Shown here piece after piece: positions 46,001 to 58,277 of a stretch of DNA of 64,000 nt (position 1 is the stretch's first letter; each line of letters opens with the position of its first letter). This DNA is from Emydura subglobosa (lineage: Eukaryota > Chordata > Testudines > Chelidae): the NCBI GenBank assembly GCA_007922225.1, contig ML680088.1, forward strand, positions 16,212,017-16,276,016, in the 5' to 3' direction. The position numbers were made by a program, and so were the translations under genes. The notes beneath the pieces are model-generated. The model saw nothing but the letters and a program-made list of their open reading frames with translations, did no database searches and was not told where the DNA came from.

Positions 46001-46690
46001 GTCTGATTGTGGACTGGAAGTTCTTCCACAGGGTGTTTTGGCAGTGTACCCGAGAGACCCAGGGAGGGTTAAAATCCTCCTTTCTGTTTTCATATTAAAC
46101 TGTCTATCCGTGCATCCTGGCAGAGACAGAGCAAGGAGATGCCCCCAGGCAGCGAATATAGGTTGGTTGAAGTGTTATTGATCAAAAGCCATATGAGCTC
46201 AGTTGTAACAGCTGATCCTAGGGCCAGCTCTCCCATGCACTTGATACAATCAGCTACATGGGGGAGGGACCAGAAGCGGGCAATAGCAGTTGCAAGTGAC
46301 CTCATGTGTATCCTGCAAAAGAAGTCACTGCCCTTTCCCCATTTGTGTAGCATGTTGGCTGCCACAGGACTGAGTACCGGTTCCTCAGCTAGCGTATCCT
46401 CTCCATCCACCAAGGAGAGGATGTGCTTCCATGGGCATCTCGGCACCAGAGTGAGATCCTGGCACTTTTGTTTTGGAGCCTCTAAGGCTGACCCTGTCTG
46501 GGTACTGTACAAACCCCTTGTTTTCTAGGACGGGCTGTAAGACGCAGAGCACTGAACTAGTTGTGAAGCCAACGACAAGATTAGCTTCACACTTTTATTT
46601 CCTCCCACTGATTCTTATTTATAGTAATATTCCCATCTAGTTTTCAGGTCAGCTCTACATGCTGCTGTCAGAGGAGTTAGAAGCCAAATG

Positions 46691-46770
46691 GGCCTGATTC
46701 TGACACCACTGCAAACCAGGAGTAACTCCCCGGATGTCAGTGGCATTACGCTGGAGATCAGAATCAGGCC
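46691..46770. repeat. 80-base palindromic MITE-like element with perfect 13-bp arms
   Basis: GGCCTGATTCTGA at 46691-46703 is exactly inverted as TCAGAATCAGGCC at 46758-46770. Inside, AGGAGTAACTCC and GTCAGTGGCATTACGCTGGA follow the same plan as the copies at 10518 and 61955. The flanks give no clear target duplication. Confidence 0.75.
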
Positions 46771-47709
46771 AGTTGCGTGTGTAGCACTGAAAGATTTGCT
46801 GCGTCTTGGTTCTAGGGTCTATGACATGTTGGAGGCTAGATTGGGCCTCAAAAAATGTGGTTCCTTTTATTCCCCCTCCTTGCAGCTCCAGCATTGGGGC
46901 ATTTCAGAGCCTTTCTGCACGCGGGCAAGATCAGTAAAATGCAGTGGATCCCATTCTCCTTTCACACTGGTTTTATACCAGTTTAACTTCATTGCCTTTG
47001 CAGGAATGACTCCTGACTTGCACGCACTTGAAAGAAGAATCCGTTCCACTTATGTGCAATCACTTGCTTTGTCTGTCTGTGTCACAAGTCTGAAATCTAT
47101 GCCTGGTGAGAATCCACTTCCAGTCTGAGCCTTGTTCTGTCCAGACTTGTGCCTCAGCTCCCCCTAACCTGGTGCTTTGAGTCTGGTGTGCGATAACCCA
47201 GTGTGTCATCTCTGTTGTGAGACTCACTCACTCTCCATGGTCACAAGCTCTGGGGTGGGCATCATTCCATCTAACCCTGTGCGCTGACCCCAGTGTGGGA
47301 GTCACACTCTGTAACCTCATGCACTGGTTCTGGAGAAAACAATGTGAGTCTTTCCAAACAAAATGGGTTAAAGAATGCAGCCTCCTGAATAAACTTGATG
47401 GCCCTTTATGTGCATGGGGAATTGGAAACGAGGAGTGGAGAAGGTTGGCTGGTTGACACCAAAGGTATGTTGAACACCTGATGTCCTCTATCCACTCACG
47501 GTTTTCCATACCTGCAGTCTTGTAAATTAGTTTCCTGTTCATTAAAAATCGATTCAACTTTCCTGCTGACCCTTAGCACAGTCTGTCTCCAGTGGTGTTT
47601 CAGGGTAATTTAATGTTTAGTGCTGAAGTTTTCAGGTAACGGGCAAGTCCAGCAATTGGTTATAGATCTACTTTATTGTAAATCTCCGGACAGTGAATTC
47701 ACATCACTT

Positions 47710-48054
47710 TCACTGCAGGTCCATTGATACAAGGACATGTGGTGTTGATGACGGAGGGGCTAGTTCACCGTCCAATACCTCCGAATTGAAGATGGTGGTG
47801 GTATTAGCAGTGGGACTGTTATGGTGATAATGCACAGAGGCTTTGTGTGTGTAGTACAGACCCACAGATAGGAGCAGGCCCCAGCCCCAAAGAGCAGAGC
47901 AGGGCCATATGTCACCCCAAGGGGCTCCCATCATGTCTTTGTATCGTTCCCTGAAGTCCTGCTGACCGGCGAAGCATCCCCTGGAATGATGGTCTAGCTG
48001 GTTTGTTTCGGGCGTTGGATTTATAAGAATAGACTTGGTCCACTGATGAGCTAT
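47710..48054 (-). other. Unidentified antisense open frame with a predicted membrane helix and poly(A) signal
   Basis: The - strand frame is open from a stop near 48055 to TGA at 47710-47712, 114 codons plus stop, with the first Met at codon 41. Central residues PCSALWGWGLLLSVGLYYTH look like one membrane helix, preceded by a charged stretch (QQDFRERYKDM) and followed by a Ser/Thr/Asn-rich tail. An AATAAA (- strand, 47672-47677) lies 33 bases past the stop. I do not recognise a family. It could be an exon of an antisense transcript, a processed pseudogene, repeat-derived or chance. There is no poly(A) tail. Confidence 0.25.
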
Positions 48055-48498
48055 TTACTCTACCTGTAGGTCACTCAGCATTGTGGAGGTACCTATGGGG
48101 AAAATGGGGTGTCTCTGATGCTCCACTGCCAGTATTTGGGCATCTCTCATTTTTCCGTGTACTCTGAGGATTTCATTGTGTGTCAGCCTCACCAAAGCTA
48201 CAGTTGTGGGGCATACAACATAACAAGTCCTGGAGGTGGGTGGGGCTTGAACTGACTGACAGTAACCGTTCCTGCCACTTCTCCCTTAGCCGCTGGAAGG
48301 AGATCTATGAATAATATTTATGCCACTGTTATTTGCGAGCTGCACCATTTTTTATTTCTGCACACTGCTTTCGGGTGCAACAGCTTCTTGTTGCAAAGCC
48401 CATGTAGAGATCCAGATGCACACTCTTCCTACTGTGTGTGTGCTCCTATAACCCTAGCCCTTTGCTCCTCCGTCCCACCTTCGAACATTCCTAACTCT

Positions 48499-48513
48499 CC
48501 CCCCCCCCCCCCC
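48499..48513. repeat. Poly(C) run of 15
   Basis: Perfect homopolymer, followed by a second C-rich run near 48545. Length is unreliable. Confidence 0.85.
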
Positions 48514-48654
48514 GTGTCCTACTAAAGGAGAAGTCTCAGCCTTCCCCCCCCCTCCAGGTGTAACATGCATGCTTTCTCAGATCACCCTGCACCCCCAGGG
48601 AGATGCTACCAGCAGATCAGACTTACATTTCCCATGTGCTAGTGCTCTCAAAAT

Positions 48655-48785
48655 TAGACTGTAAGCCCCCTGGGGCAGGGCCTGTCTTTGTGCTGTTCGT
48701 TTGTACAGCACCTAGCACAGTGGGGTCCTGGTCCGTGATGGGGTCTCATAGGTGCTACAACAATGCAACGACAAATAATGAATTC
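48655..48785 (+). repeat. SINE 3' module (same as in 5350-5665)
   Basis: ACTGTAAGCCCCCTGGGGCA, GTTTGTACAGCACCTAGCAC, AGTGGGGTCCTGGTCCGTGA and TCATAGGTGCTACAACAATG are a well-kept copy of a module common in sauropsid SINEs. Confidence 0.7.
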
Positions 48786-50359
48786 CTTGTCACAAGGCAG
48801 CTGGTCTGTGGGAGCAGGCCAGGCCCAGAGCAGATGGGCCAGCTGAACCAATGAAAGGGGCAGGGCTACACATGGGACTATAAAGGCTCGTCGGAGGGCA
48901 GGAAGGAAGGGGCAGGCTGTGCCTGGGAAGAGGAGTGGGTTCCTGGAGCAAGGGGCCACATATTCAGGATGTTAACCCTGGGGCTAGTGCTCCAGAAAGG
49001 GAACAAAGTTTACTGATCCTGCTTCTCGCAGCTCTGCTGTCCCAGCGGAGGCCGCTGGGAGGGGAGGCTGTGACAGCCGAGGATGACGGGTGAGCTCAGG
49101 GATTGCTCCTGTTTTGTTCACTTGCATTTGGACAGTAAAGGAGGCCGGACATGGCAGCGTACTCTTAGAAGCTGGGGAGAAGCCCTGGCATGTCATAGTC
49201 CTCATGAATATCCAGTACCGGGCTGAATGCTTGCCCTTCGCTTGTGCTCACACCCGCAAGCTGTCGTGTGTCACGTTTTGCTGAACACTGATGGGTCTGG
49301 GAAGTGACTGTGTGAGGATTTAGGAGGGCTTTAATGTTTTTCGTTTGCACGTGCGAGCGCGCGTATCTGAAGCACCCAGGCTCTCATCCAGTGGATGAAA
49401 AGAAACATAACCTCGCATGCAGAAGACATACTGGGAGAGTGGCAGACAACATAGCGGCACCCAGGTCCCATGCAGGTGGAGATCTGGGGGAGGAATCCAA
49501 GACGTGTGCTTGGTTCTGTTTCAAACACAGTTGTTGGTTACCCGGCAGGAATACTGCAGGGACGTTCTCCCATAACCTCTTGGCCCCCTAGGAGCTGCTG
49601 TGGTGAGGGAAAATGATGCAAACCCTGAGAATGTCTCTGGGAGAGAAACTCTGTGTTGATGATCTCCTCTTTTTGGTGAGGTTCCATTGAATGAAACCGC
49701 TTGGGGATCCAAACCAATAGGTGGAAATGCTTCAATAATCCACTGGAACATAACAGTGGATGTTACTTGAACCCTGAGTGCTGAAACATACAGGTACATA
49801 GTGATGCAAAACTCCTGCAGCATTTGCAGTTGCTGGATGTTCCTTTGTATTTGATGTTATGCAGTAAAATATGATAGGTTGGTCTCTGTTTGGTTGTTTA
49901 GTTCATCGAGCGACGCTGGGCGTTTGGTTGAGTGTCTGCTCCTCTTTGTCACTCCTTTGACCAAATGACTAGTTCTTAGGCACTTGACCGTGTGGTGGTT
50001 TGAGAGAGTTTGTGATAGAAATGTCGACCCTGCTGCATAGCAGGCAACCCCCAAGTTCTGTTTGATTGCACCGGACACCCTTCTTTTACTTCTTTCCACC
50101 CCGCCCCAGGCTCTCATGAGACAACCCTGTCTCCTGCCCAGAGGCACTTCACCCTCACTAGAGGCAAGCCCGTTCTGAGGAGCGGAGCTGTTGAGGGCCA
50201 GGGCGGAGTGGTCAATTAGGTAACCTGGGCCATGTCTGTTTAAAGCCTTCTAATGTGGACAGAGACCTTCAACTTCACTCCATCTCCAGGGAGCCAGTGG
50301 ATGTGCTCCCAGGAACCCATCCGCTCTCCTAGCACTGCAGGAGTAGGACAGAGAAAAGC

Positions 50360-50700
50360 ACAAAACCTTGTTGAACTCCCCGGGGAAGACATCTGGGGGG
50401 AGAGGGATCCAACACTCCCCTCTGGGCATAGCCTCTGAGAGAGGATTTCCCTGGAAATGGGAGAAAATGGGACAGAAGGAGAAGAGTGAGGGGGAAACGG
50501 GCATTGCAACGTGGTAGAGAGCCAGGGCTGGCCAGTGAAGGAGTGGAGGCGTGGGAAAAGGAGAATGAAAGGAGAGGAGAAAACAGCGGATGAGTGAGAG
50601 AAAAGGAGCATTGGAGAGAAGGGACTCATGCAGAATGAAAAGAAAGGGGGACAAATGAATGGAAGTAGAGAAAAGACAAGGGAAGACCTATGGCACCAAG
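50360..50700. repeat. Purine-rich tract
   Basis: GA-rich on the + strand (GGGAGAAAATGGGACAGAAG, GAGAAGAGTGAGGGGG). The antisense Ser/Pro/Phe-rich open frames here are shadows of this bias. Confidence 0.7.
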
Positions 50701-51719
50701 GTCAGTGAGTTTAACTCATTTCTTTATGAACCATTATTTTATGGCCTTTCCCTGGCAGGCAGCCTGTATTGCTGTAGGCTTGGAGTAAAGAAATGGGCTG
50801 GCTATTTTGAGCCCTTATGTTATTTTAATATGGCTGGCTGCTCTGGATATAGGAGAACAATACAAGGAAAATAACCTGACATTCGCTTCTGGTGGGGAGG
50901 GGACCTGGTGGCTCCCAGGTTCCCCCGCTTTATAGCAGAGCTTTACCTTGAAAATCTTTGAAATGCAGAGCGCAGGGCATGGTCCCAAGCACAAGCGGCT
51001 TTACGGAAAATGCATTTGACGTTGGAGGAGCCTTCTCCCCTGAGGCCTGTCACAGGAGGCATCCAATCATGTCAAGAATTGCCAGCCCCAGGAGTCTACC
51101 AATCACGTTGGGCCATTAAAAAAAATCAGAATTGGCTTTAAAAAAATGGGATTTAAAAAATAATAAATAATGGGGTTGTGCATTCTGCCAAAGTTTGACT
51201 GTACACGGTGAAATGTTTGATTCTGGGTTTCTGGAAGATTTCATCGGAACCAGTTCTGCATGGTCCAGGAAGGCGGCTACGGAAAAACATGTTGCGTTGC
51301 CCATGTTGATTCGGATGACTTAAAAAAAAAATAGCACTAGCAGCCCCATGCTTTGGAGCAGGGACTTGAATCTTAGCAGGGGGTGGTCAGGGTGGCATGG
51401 ACTTGCCTTTTGCCATCCCCATGAAAATCTGCCCACATTTGGCCACGTGACCACCCTTCCAATAATCTCCGTTTGCCCATGCTCTGGAAAGATCACCTTG
51501 ATTTTTAGCAGCTAAATTCCCCAAAGGCTCCATCAGCGTGGAGTGTGCTCCGGCCCGGCGCTGAGCCGGACGTTCCCTACCGTTGCAGTTTGTGGCTGCT
51601 GCAGGCTGTACGTAGTCTGAGTCTGGGCACCTGAACTGGGCGGAGGGCGTCTGTCTCTCTTGCACTCACCCTGCTGCATTGAAGAGGAAGCTACCTTAAT
51701 CAAATGCAGCAAGGACAAG

Positions 51720-52290
51720 CACTGGCCCTGGGGACGGGCGGGTGTAGATTTGGACAAGGCGCTTGCTGGAAGGGGGAGGAGAGGGAAATTGGGAGTTGGG
51801 GTGGCAGGAGACTGGGACCATCCAGGTAAAGAGACTGAGACAGGGAACCAGTGGGGCAGGGGAAAGGAGGTTGTGGGGGAGTGAGGACAGATCTGGCATG
51901 AAGCCAGGATGTAGGGGGAAGAACTGGGAGAAGCTGGGCAAGAACACTGGGGCAAAGAACTGGGTTGAGTGGGATGCTGCCAGCGGATGAGGAGCCCAGG
52001 GAGGAACATTGGGACTGGGAGTCTGCGGGTACAGGGAACATGGGTTTGGGAGTGACAGGAGGCTGAGGTGGGGGGAGAGAGAGACAGGTTGGACAGAGAG
52101 CCTAGAGGGGGCAAGGAGACAGGAGGTGAAGAGCTGGGGGTGTGTGGAAGTGAAACTGGGAATGGCTGGCTGAGGAGAAAGGGAAGGAGATGAGAAGCCG
52201 GGGTGGGGAAGAGATGGGACCAGGACGGATTGCAAGGAATGGAGCAGAAGGGATCAAATCTGGGGAAAGCAGGGAGAAGAGTCCACGCCC
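51720..52290. repeat. Purine-rich tract, 0.57 kb
   Basis: The + strand is dominated by G and A (AGGAGGCTGAGGTGGGGGGA, GAAAGGGAAGGAGATGAGAA), with a loose recurrent GGGA-AGG texture but no fixed repeat unit. A 255-codon antisense frame rich in Ser, Pro and Leu arises only because stop codons are rare on that strand. Confidence 0.75.
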
Positions 52291-53854
52291 AGCAGAGCAC
52301 ACTCCCCTCCAGAGCCTAGTCCAGTACCAGGGATTCCCGAGTCTCCCCATTCCTCTGCCATCCGCAAATGTATGTGAAACCCACTGGCAAGGTGTCCCAT
52401 CCCCTGCTGGTGCACACAGAGGATTACAACCTACTGCTGCTCTGCAGACTCAAGTGGTAGGAATCTGTGCTATGGCTCTGACCGTTCCAGCGCTGCTGAC
52501 GTTCCACGTGGGCTGCCACGGGACAACGTTTTTGTTTTCTCAGTTTGCTTTGTTTAAAACCTAGGAGAGTACGATTAAAAAACCCTACCTTCGAGGAACG
52601 TTCGAAAGATTGCGAAGTTGAGCAGTCAAAAGTTAGGAAAAGCCCGTGCGATCTGAATGTGAGTGTGCATTACAATATAGCCCTTAATGACATGATCACG
52701 GGCTATTTCTTCCGCGGGACCCTGGCCTGCCTTAGCGCACAGCTGCTCAGGGAACGAATGGGCTCTGTGTATTGAAGGAGGTTGTTTTTAGGACCTCTGT
52801 CTCCTTTGTTGTGGGGGTTGGAAAGCATGTAGTGTTTGCGGGTATTGGGACGGGGGGTCTAGGCCTGCCCAAAGCTTGAGGCCCAGCCCCTCCACCAAAG
52901 GGGGGAGCTATTGGACCCAGGCTGCAAGCAAGCACTGGGGACAACAAACGAAAAAACAGATGGGAATGAAAGTGAACGGTTCGAAATCAGGGATCCAGAG
53001 GGGGCTGCGAAGCAGAGAATCTCCGATCGTGCCCACTGCTTCTCCAAGGCATCGGTGGCGTCAGTGGACGCTGCCCAGAGGATCTCTGCCTGGAGGTGTG
53101 ATCAGACGCGGGATAAGAAATAAACCTCCGGGTGGCAGATCACCCTTCCGTCCCGCGTTCTCCTCCTGATGCAATGGATGGCCGTCGTGGCCAGCACCAG
53201 GAGGAGGTTGACGAGGAGGTTCTGCGACTTCACGGGGCCATGGCTGGGGTGTGCATGAATCAGGAGGTGCAGGGAAAAGCAGAGGCAGAACCTCAGTGAG
53301 ATGTTACGGGGGATCCGGAAGAGGAGCTGCCACTGAGGTGCTCCACATAGATGTGTGCCATTGTTTTCCTCTCACTGCGGAAAGAACAGGTGTCGAGGAG
53401 TTCATGGCCTGTGCCAGATACACCCCCGTGCAGACAGCTCTGTGGAGAGGCCGCCAGCTAGTATCCCTGGCGGGCCATGGAATCATAGTAGAGTGCAGGC
53501 TGGCCTACCAGGGTCCATTGCCCTCCACAGGTGGCAGCAGGTCCCACTGCGTGGTGCTGGGATGGGCACGGGGTCAAGGAAGTGGCTAGTCTGTTGTCTG
53601 AGCATCTACAGAAGTTCTCTGGGCTCAGTTCAGAGGCAGGTCAGCTGGATGCCATTCAGGGCCCGATTACGTTGGGGTCCTAGCGAGGCCTGACCTCAGA
53701 TTGCAGCGTTCAGGGCCCTGAGTGCCAATCATATGCCGAGGACCTGCCTGGGGAGGAGTGGAGTGAATGAGGCAGGGGATGGCAGGAAGCGAAAGGGTCC
53801 GTGGATGGCTGCCCTGGAGAATTGGATTCTGTCCCTGCCGCTGGCACAGAGTTC

Positions 53855-54255
53855 CTGTGTGGTGCTGGCCAATCACTTAGATCAGACTTTTCACAGGCTC
53901 ACTAATTGTGGTCCTCGTTTTCTGGAGGTCTGTCTTGAGAACCCAGGCCCCGATTTGCAGACGTGCTGAGTGCCCACAGCTCCAACTGACGTCAAAGGGA
54001 CTTGTGCCTTGCAAAGGTAAAGTGCTGTGTGATGCTAAGTACTCTGAAAAACCAGGTCCCGGGCAGCTCAGATTGGGCACCCAAAATGAGTGGCTATTTT
54101 TGGCTTTAATCTTGCTGCACTTCAGTGCACCATCTGTGAAAGGGGGACGGTAGCACACCATCCTCTTGCAGGGGTCTTGTGAAAAGAAATTCACTAATGT
54201 TTGTGAAGCGCGCGGGTATTGTCATGATGGGTGCCGTAAGAAAGCCCACAAAGAA
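53855..54255 (+). repeat. Diverged MIR-type SINE, possibly interrupted by a palindromic repeat
   Basis: GCCAATCACTTAGATCAG near the start, and GTGCACCATCTGTGAAAGGG, TCTTGCAGGGGTCTTGTGAA near the end, fit MIR core and tail. They are separated by about 240 bases containing GAGTGCCCACAGCTCCAACT and CAGATTGGGCACCC, which look like another repeat. Confidence 0.5.
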
Positions 54256-54429
54256 ATTATTCATTTTGTTTGCAGAGCAGGGATTGAATAGTGGGCAATA
54301 AATAAGACCTGGGGCCACACATTGAATACCAACAAGCAAACAAAACTGTTGAGTAGCTGCTCGTTCAGTGAGCACAGTCCACCCCATGCATTGAATGAGG
54401 CAGGGATCCTGGGGGGGAAGAATGTAGGT

Positions 54430-54690
54430 GACATTGTGATTAAAGACTGGGGCACTGGCTTAGGATGTGGGAGACCCAGGTTTAATTCTACCATGAACTT
54501 CCTGAGTGATCTTGGGAAAGTTGTTTGGCCTCTCAGTTCCCTGTCCCATAAAACAGGGATAAGAACGCTTCCTTACCTCCGAGGGATGTTGCAAGAATAA
54601 ATACATTAAAGATTGTGAAGTGCTTTGAGATCCACTGATGAAGAGTGTGGTGTAAGAAAAAGTTGTTCATTATCATTATAATCTTGACTC
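54430..54690 (+). repeat. MIR SINE, sense
   Basis: GGCACTGGCTTAGGATGTGG, GAGACCCAGGTTTAATTCTA, TGATCTTGGGAAAGTTGTTT, CCCATAAAACAGGGATAAGA and TTGTGAAGTGCTTTGAGATC give a nearly complete MIR with tRNA-like head, core and tail. Confidence 0.85.
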
Positions 54691-57600
54691 TGGCGTTTGC
54701 GAACTTTTGAGTGTTTGACTGCGCAGCCTTAATAAGGGGCTTTTTTAAAATGTACCTTTTGTGTGTAATTATACAGAACCATTCATTAAATTCATTTACA
54801 GGAAGATGGAGGAAGTTTTCACATTATGATGCCACTTGGCTGTTCTTCCACTATCTGTGGACTTATGTAGTGTCCCTTAGTTCTGTTGATGGTTCTCCTC
54901 AGTAGGTATCTGTGCTGGCAGATGTTCTGACACGGCCTTTGTCAATTCATGAGTTACTGGAGGGTGGACCTCTTTCACAGTCATTTCCCATTTCCACCAT
55001 AGCTCGTGTGTCTCTAGTTACGTGGTTGGACTCCTGGATCTTCCCTTGAGGACATTTGTTCCCTGATTGTTCTTTGATAGTGATTGTTGGGGTGGTAAAA
55101 TTGACCTTGTACTTCTACCATGTCTGACCCAGGCATACCTGTGCTCTCCATCTCTTGTCTCCGACCTTTCATGCCAGTTGCCGTCTTCCTGGCCTGGGAG
55201 TTTAGGGGGTTGAAAGTCTAAACTGTTGGGAGTTGCGCGGGGAGGGGAGGAAAGTTGCATGGTTAGGGGAGGAGGGGCACCAAAGGTTTAGATGGGAAAC
55301 ATGGGGTGATTCTCTGAATCCCACCCGAGCTCCAGCCTTTTTGGGGTCACCAGTTCTGAGCTGGTACCAGGTCCTGTTGTGCTGCTTAGGGGCAGCTGTA
55401 GTGTTCGTGTCAGGACATCAGCGCTGCTGGCTGGGATCCCACCACTGATGGGTCTGTTTGTCCTTCCTGACCCTTCTGGCTTGCTCACATGTTTTGCTGC
55501 TGATTGCCAGCCATCCGTGATAGCATCTCTCCCCGTGTGTTCACCTGCTGCTAGGATCTCCTGTGAAACCTTAAAAGGCTGGTGTTGAAAAAGGAAACAG
55601 TCATGAGGCTTTTCGTCCGATGACAAGCTACGAGTGTTGCCGGGAGCTGGCAGAGCCATGTGAAGTGGTGGGAAGCTGAGAGGGACCCAGTGCACTTTGT
55701 TCATATCCTGGCCCCACACACCACTCGCACGTGGGAGACTTTGGCCCCACCCCAGTGACAAGGGAGCCAGTTGAATATTGCTTTGCGGTCACCAGATCTC
55801 TTGCTGTCACTCCAGTTCCCCAATCACCGTCTCTCCCTCTTGCCAGCATCTCAGCGGGATCTTGTCCCAGAAGGGACCCTGTGCCTGTGACAGGGCCTCT
55901 CCCATGGTCTGGCTGTCACTGTAGGCAATTGATAAGCATGGTGTATGCGGCAGCTGCCCAAGCACGGCTAATAGCAGTGCAGACATGGACAGGACCGTCT
56001 CCGCTCAGCAGGGGAACCAGAATGGCTTTTAATTATAGATCAAGATGCTCGATGGTTCCGTTTCTCATTTCGTTCACATTGGCTCAGGCTGTTGGCTTTT
56101 TTCTCTCTTTTTCTTCGTTCCTGTTTTTCTTGTTTCCATCTCACTGGTCTCGTTAGTATCTGATCTTCTTTTCTTACTGTTCCCCTCCCTCCTTCCTCTC
56201 CACCACCCTTATTCTTCCTTAGCTCTCTGCTCTCTGTCATTTTGGAATCCTTTTTTTCATGTAATCCAAGTCACTTTCCCTGCCCACAGAAGGCAATCAG
56301 ACCAGAAATCGTCTTACACGCTGGGTTTTAATTTTTCTCCTTCAGATAGCTCTGGTGCATCATGATGCTCGGGGAGATGGCAGCCTGGCAGCACTACAGA
56401 GAGTTAGGTGCTGGGCAAGCTTCCTCAAATGGCTCATCCAGCACGCTTGATTCCTGAGCTGCAATACACCCTGCTCCTCAAATCCTTAGCCCTGTCCATG
56501 CCAATGCATCTCAGCCTTCCCTCCAGGAGTTCCCTGTAGTTCCGATCCAGGATCTCCGCATGGCTCACCCCCGACCTGCGGCGCCAGTCTCGAGATGCCC
56601 CCTGAGCAGAGGTTGTCAAGTGTGCCAGGTTGTTGGGTTGGTTTTTATGGCACTGAGCTGAGACCATGGGACTCGTTTCATTTGTGAAAGAAATCCAAGC
56701 GGAACCTCGCTTAGCAAAGGCAGCGCAACGGCCCTTCCGTCAGACTGATGTTGCTGCTTTTTCAGGGAACAGGGAGGGGCCTCTGTGGGCTTCCAGCATG
56801 GCAGGGTGCTACCCTGGGAACCCCTCCCCTCAGGCAGTGAGATGGGGGATGCTTTCCAAGCAACTACTGCAAATATCCCGTGCCCAAGAGAGGAAGGAGG
56901 GGCTTGTGGGTCTGGTGCTGAGCTGGGACCCAGGAGATCTGCACAGTGAGGTCCACGCTTAGTTGGTGCTTCTGTAATACTGCCGCCAAGGAGACCTGCC
57001 CTTTGTCTGCCCAGAGGGTACAGTGCAGGGCCAGTCACTACATGCCGTGCCTCTGGGTGGAAGTGGAACATGTCAGGCCGTTCTGAGAACCCTTGCACGT
57101 CCACACGGCTCAGACAAACTCTCCTGTGTGCACCACAATCCAAGGACACGGTGGACCCAGAGCCGCTGCTTTGTCCGTGGCTTGGGAAACGAGGCTTTCA
57201 AGGGGACAAACGCAAGGACATCTGGCTTAGCACATATAATCCACGGTGAATTCTGCTTGCCCAGTCACTGGTGATTCTCTCCTGCCCCGGCACTAGCTCA
57301 GTAACCTTTGAGCACGAGTTGGTCTGCGCAATGCCCTTGTTTGTTCTCTGGACTCTGTACCATCCTTTGGGTGCCTGGGGCCACCTGGCAGCATGGACGC
57401 TGGCACTACTGATTCTGCGTACTCACTACCTGGATTTTTGTGTGTTGGGGTGTGCCGCCGTGCTGAGTTTAGCTCGTGAGTGGGGTCCTCATTACGCATT
57501 GGCTGTAATTAGCCCTGTTTTTAATAACCACCTGAGGCCTTGCGAATTAAATGGACAGCGACGGGGGAAGGAGGAGGGGCGGAATATCACAAAGGGTTTG

Positions 57601-58004
57601 TGGATCCACCAGGCTGACTCGCCTCCCTGGGAAAAGCAGGACTGAAAGGAAACGTAACAGGGCCAAAGAGAAGAAACAGCCTTGAAATACATGTGTGTAC
57701 AGCTGCCTCCTTCTAGAGAAGCTTTTCAGTATTTTACTCTAAGAAGAAAAACAAGTCACTCGTGTTGGTCGCTATGCAGTGCCATCCTATAATGGTGCAT
57801 AGAAAACGTCTAATGCTCGTAGGCCCCCTCTTGTGATATCAGGGCGATGATGCTATAGAGAGGACTGTGTCACCAGGTGCTTCCATCACTGCTTTGCTAT
57901 CGGTTTCTCCTTAGAGCGTTCTCTGGCTTGCAAGTGGCTTGTCCTATCCCCATCCCTGCAAAGTCCCAGTCTCCAGCAGCTCCCATTGAAACGAATGAGC
58001 ACGT

Positions 58005-58200
58005 CTGAGGCTACGTGGACACGAGTCAGCTGGCGTGGGTGTAAGTGGCAGTGTAACGTGGTGAGACTCACTGCAGCGTGCAGCTGTGCACCGCGGTGAC
58101 AAGTGTGGATGCAACCTGCCTTTCATTGCAGCCTGTAGGTAACATATGTAGTGCGCGTACTTTACACGCTGCCCTATGTGTAGGCATGGCCTGAGTGTTA
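58005..58200. repeat. MITE-like DNA transposon with diverged inverted ends
   Basis: Left GAGGCTACGTGGACACGAG; right CTATGTGTAGGCATGGCCT, which inverted begins AGGCCATGCCTACACATAG. The inner sequence is CG-rich and noncoding. Confidence 0.5.
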
Positions 58201-58257
58201 GACGGCTAATTTATCCACCGAAACGTGGATTGATGAGCCTCAACGTAAGCTCTATTT

Positions 58258-58277
58258 AAAAAAAAAAAAAAAAAAAT
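58258..58277. repeat. Poly(A) run of 20
   Basis: Perfect A homopolymer. No retrotransposed gene was recognised upstream of it. Confidence 0.85.

Noticed and set aside
50330..50420. GGGGAAGAC segment as a candidate RAB6B exon 2
   Set aside because: The codons following do not give the expected Rab P-loop continuation and no acceptor with the right phase precedes it.
51533..52300. 255-codon antisense frame rich in Ser, Pro and Leu
   Set aside because: It lies on the pyrimidine strand of a purine-rich tract, where stops are rare. No domain or conserved motif.
53150..53700. Mixed open frames that might be a transposase or retroelement
   Set aside because: Some texture of an old mobile element, but no motif could be placed with confidence and the frames are short and broken.
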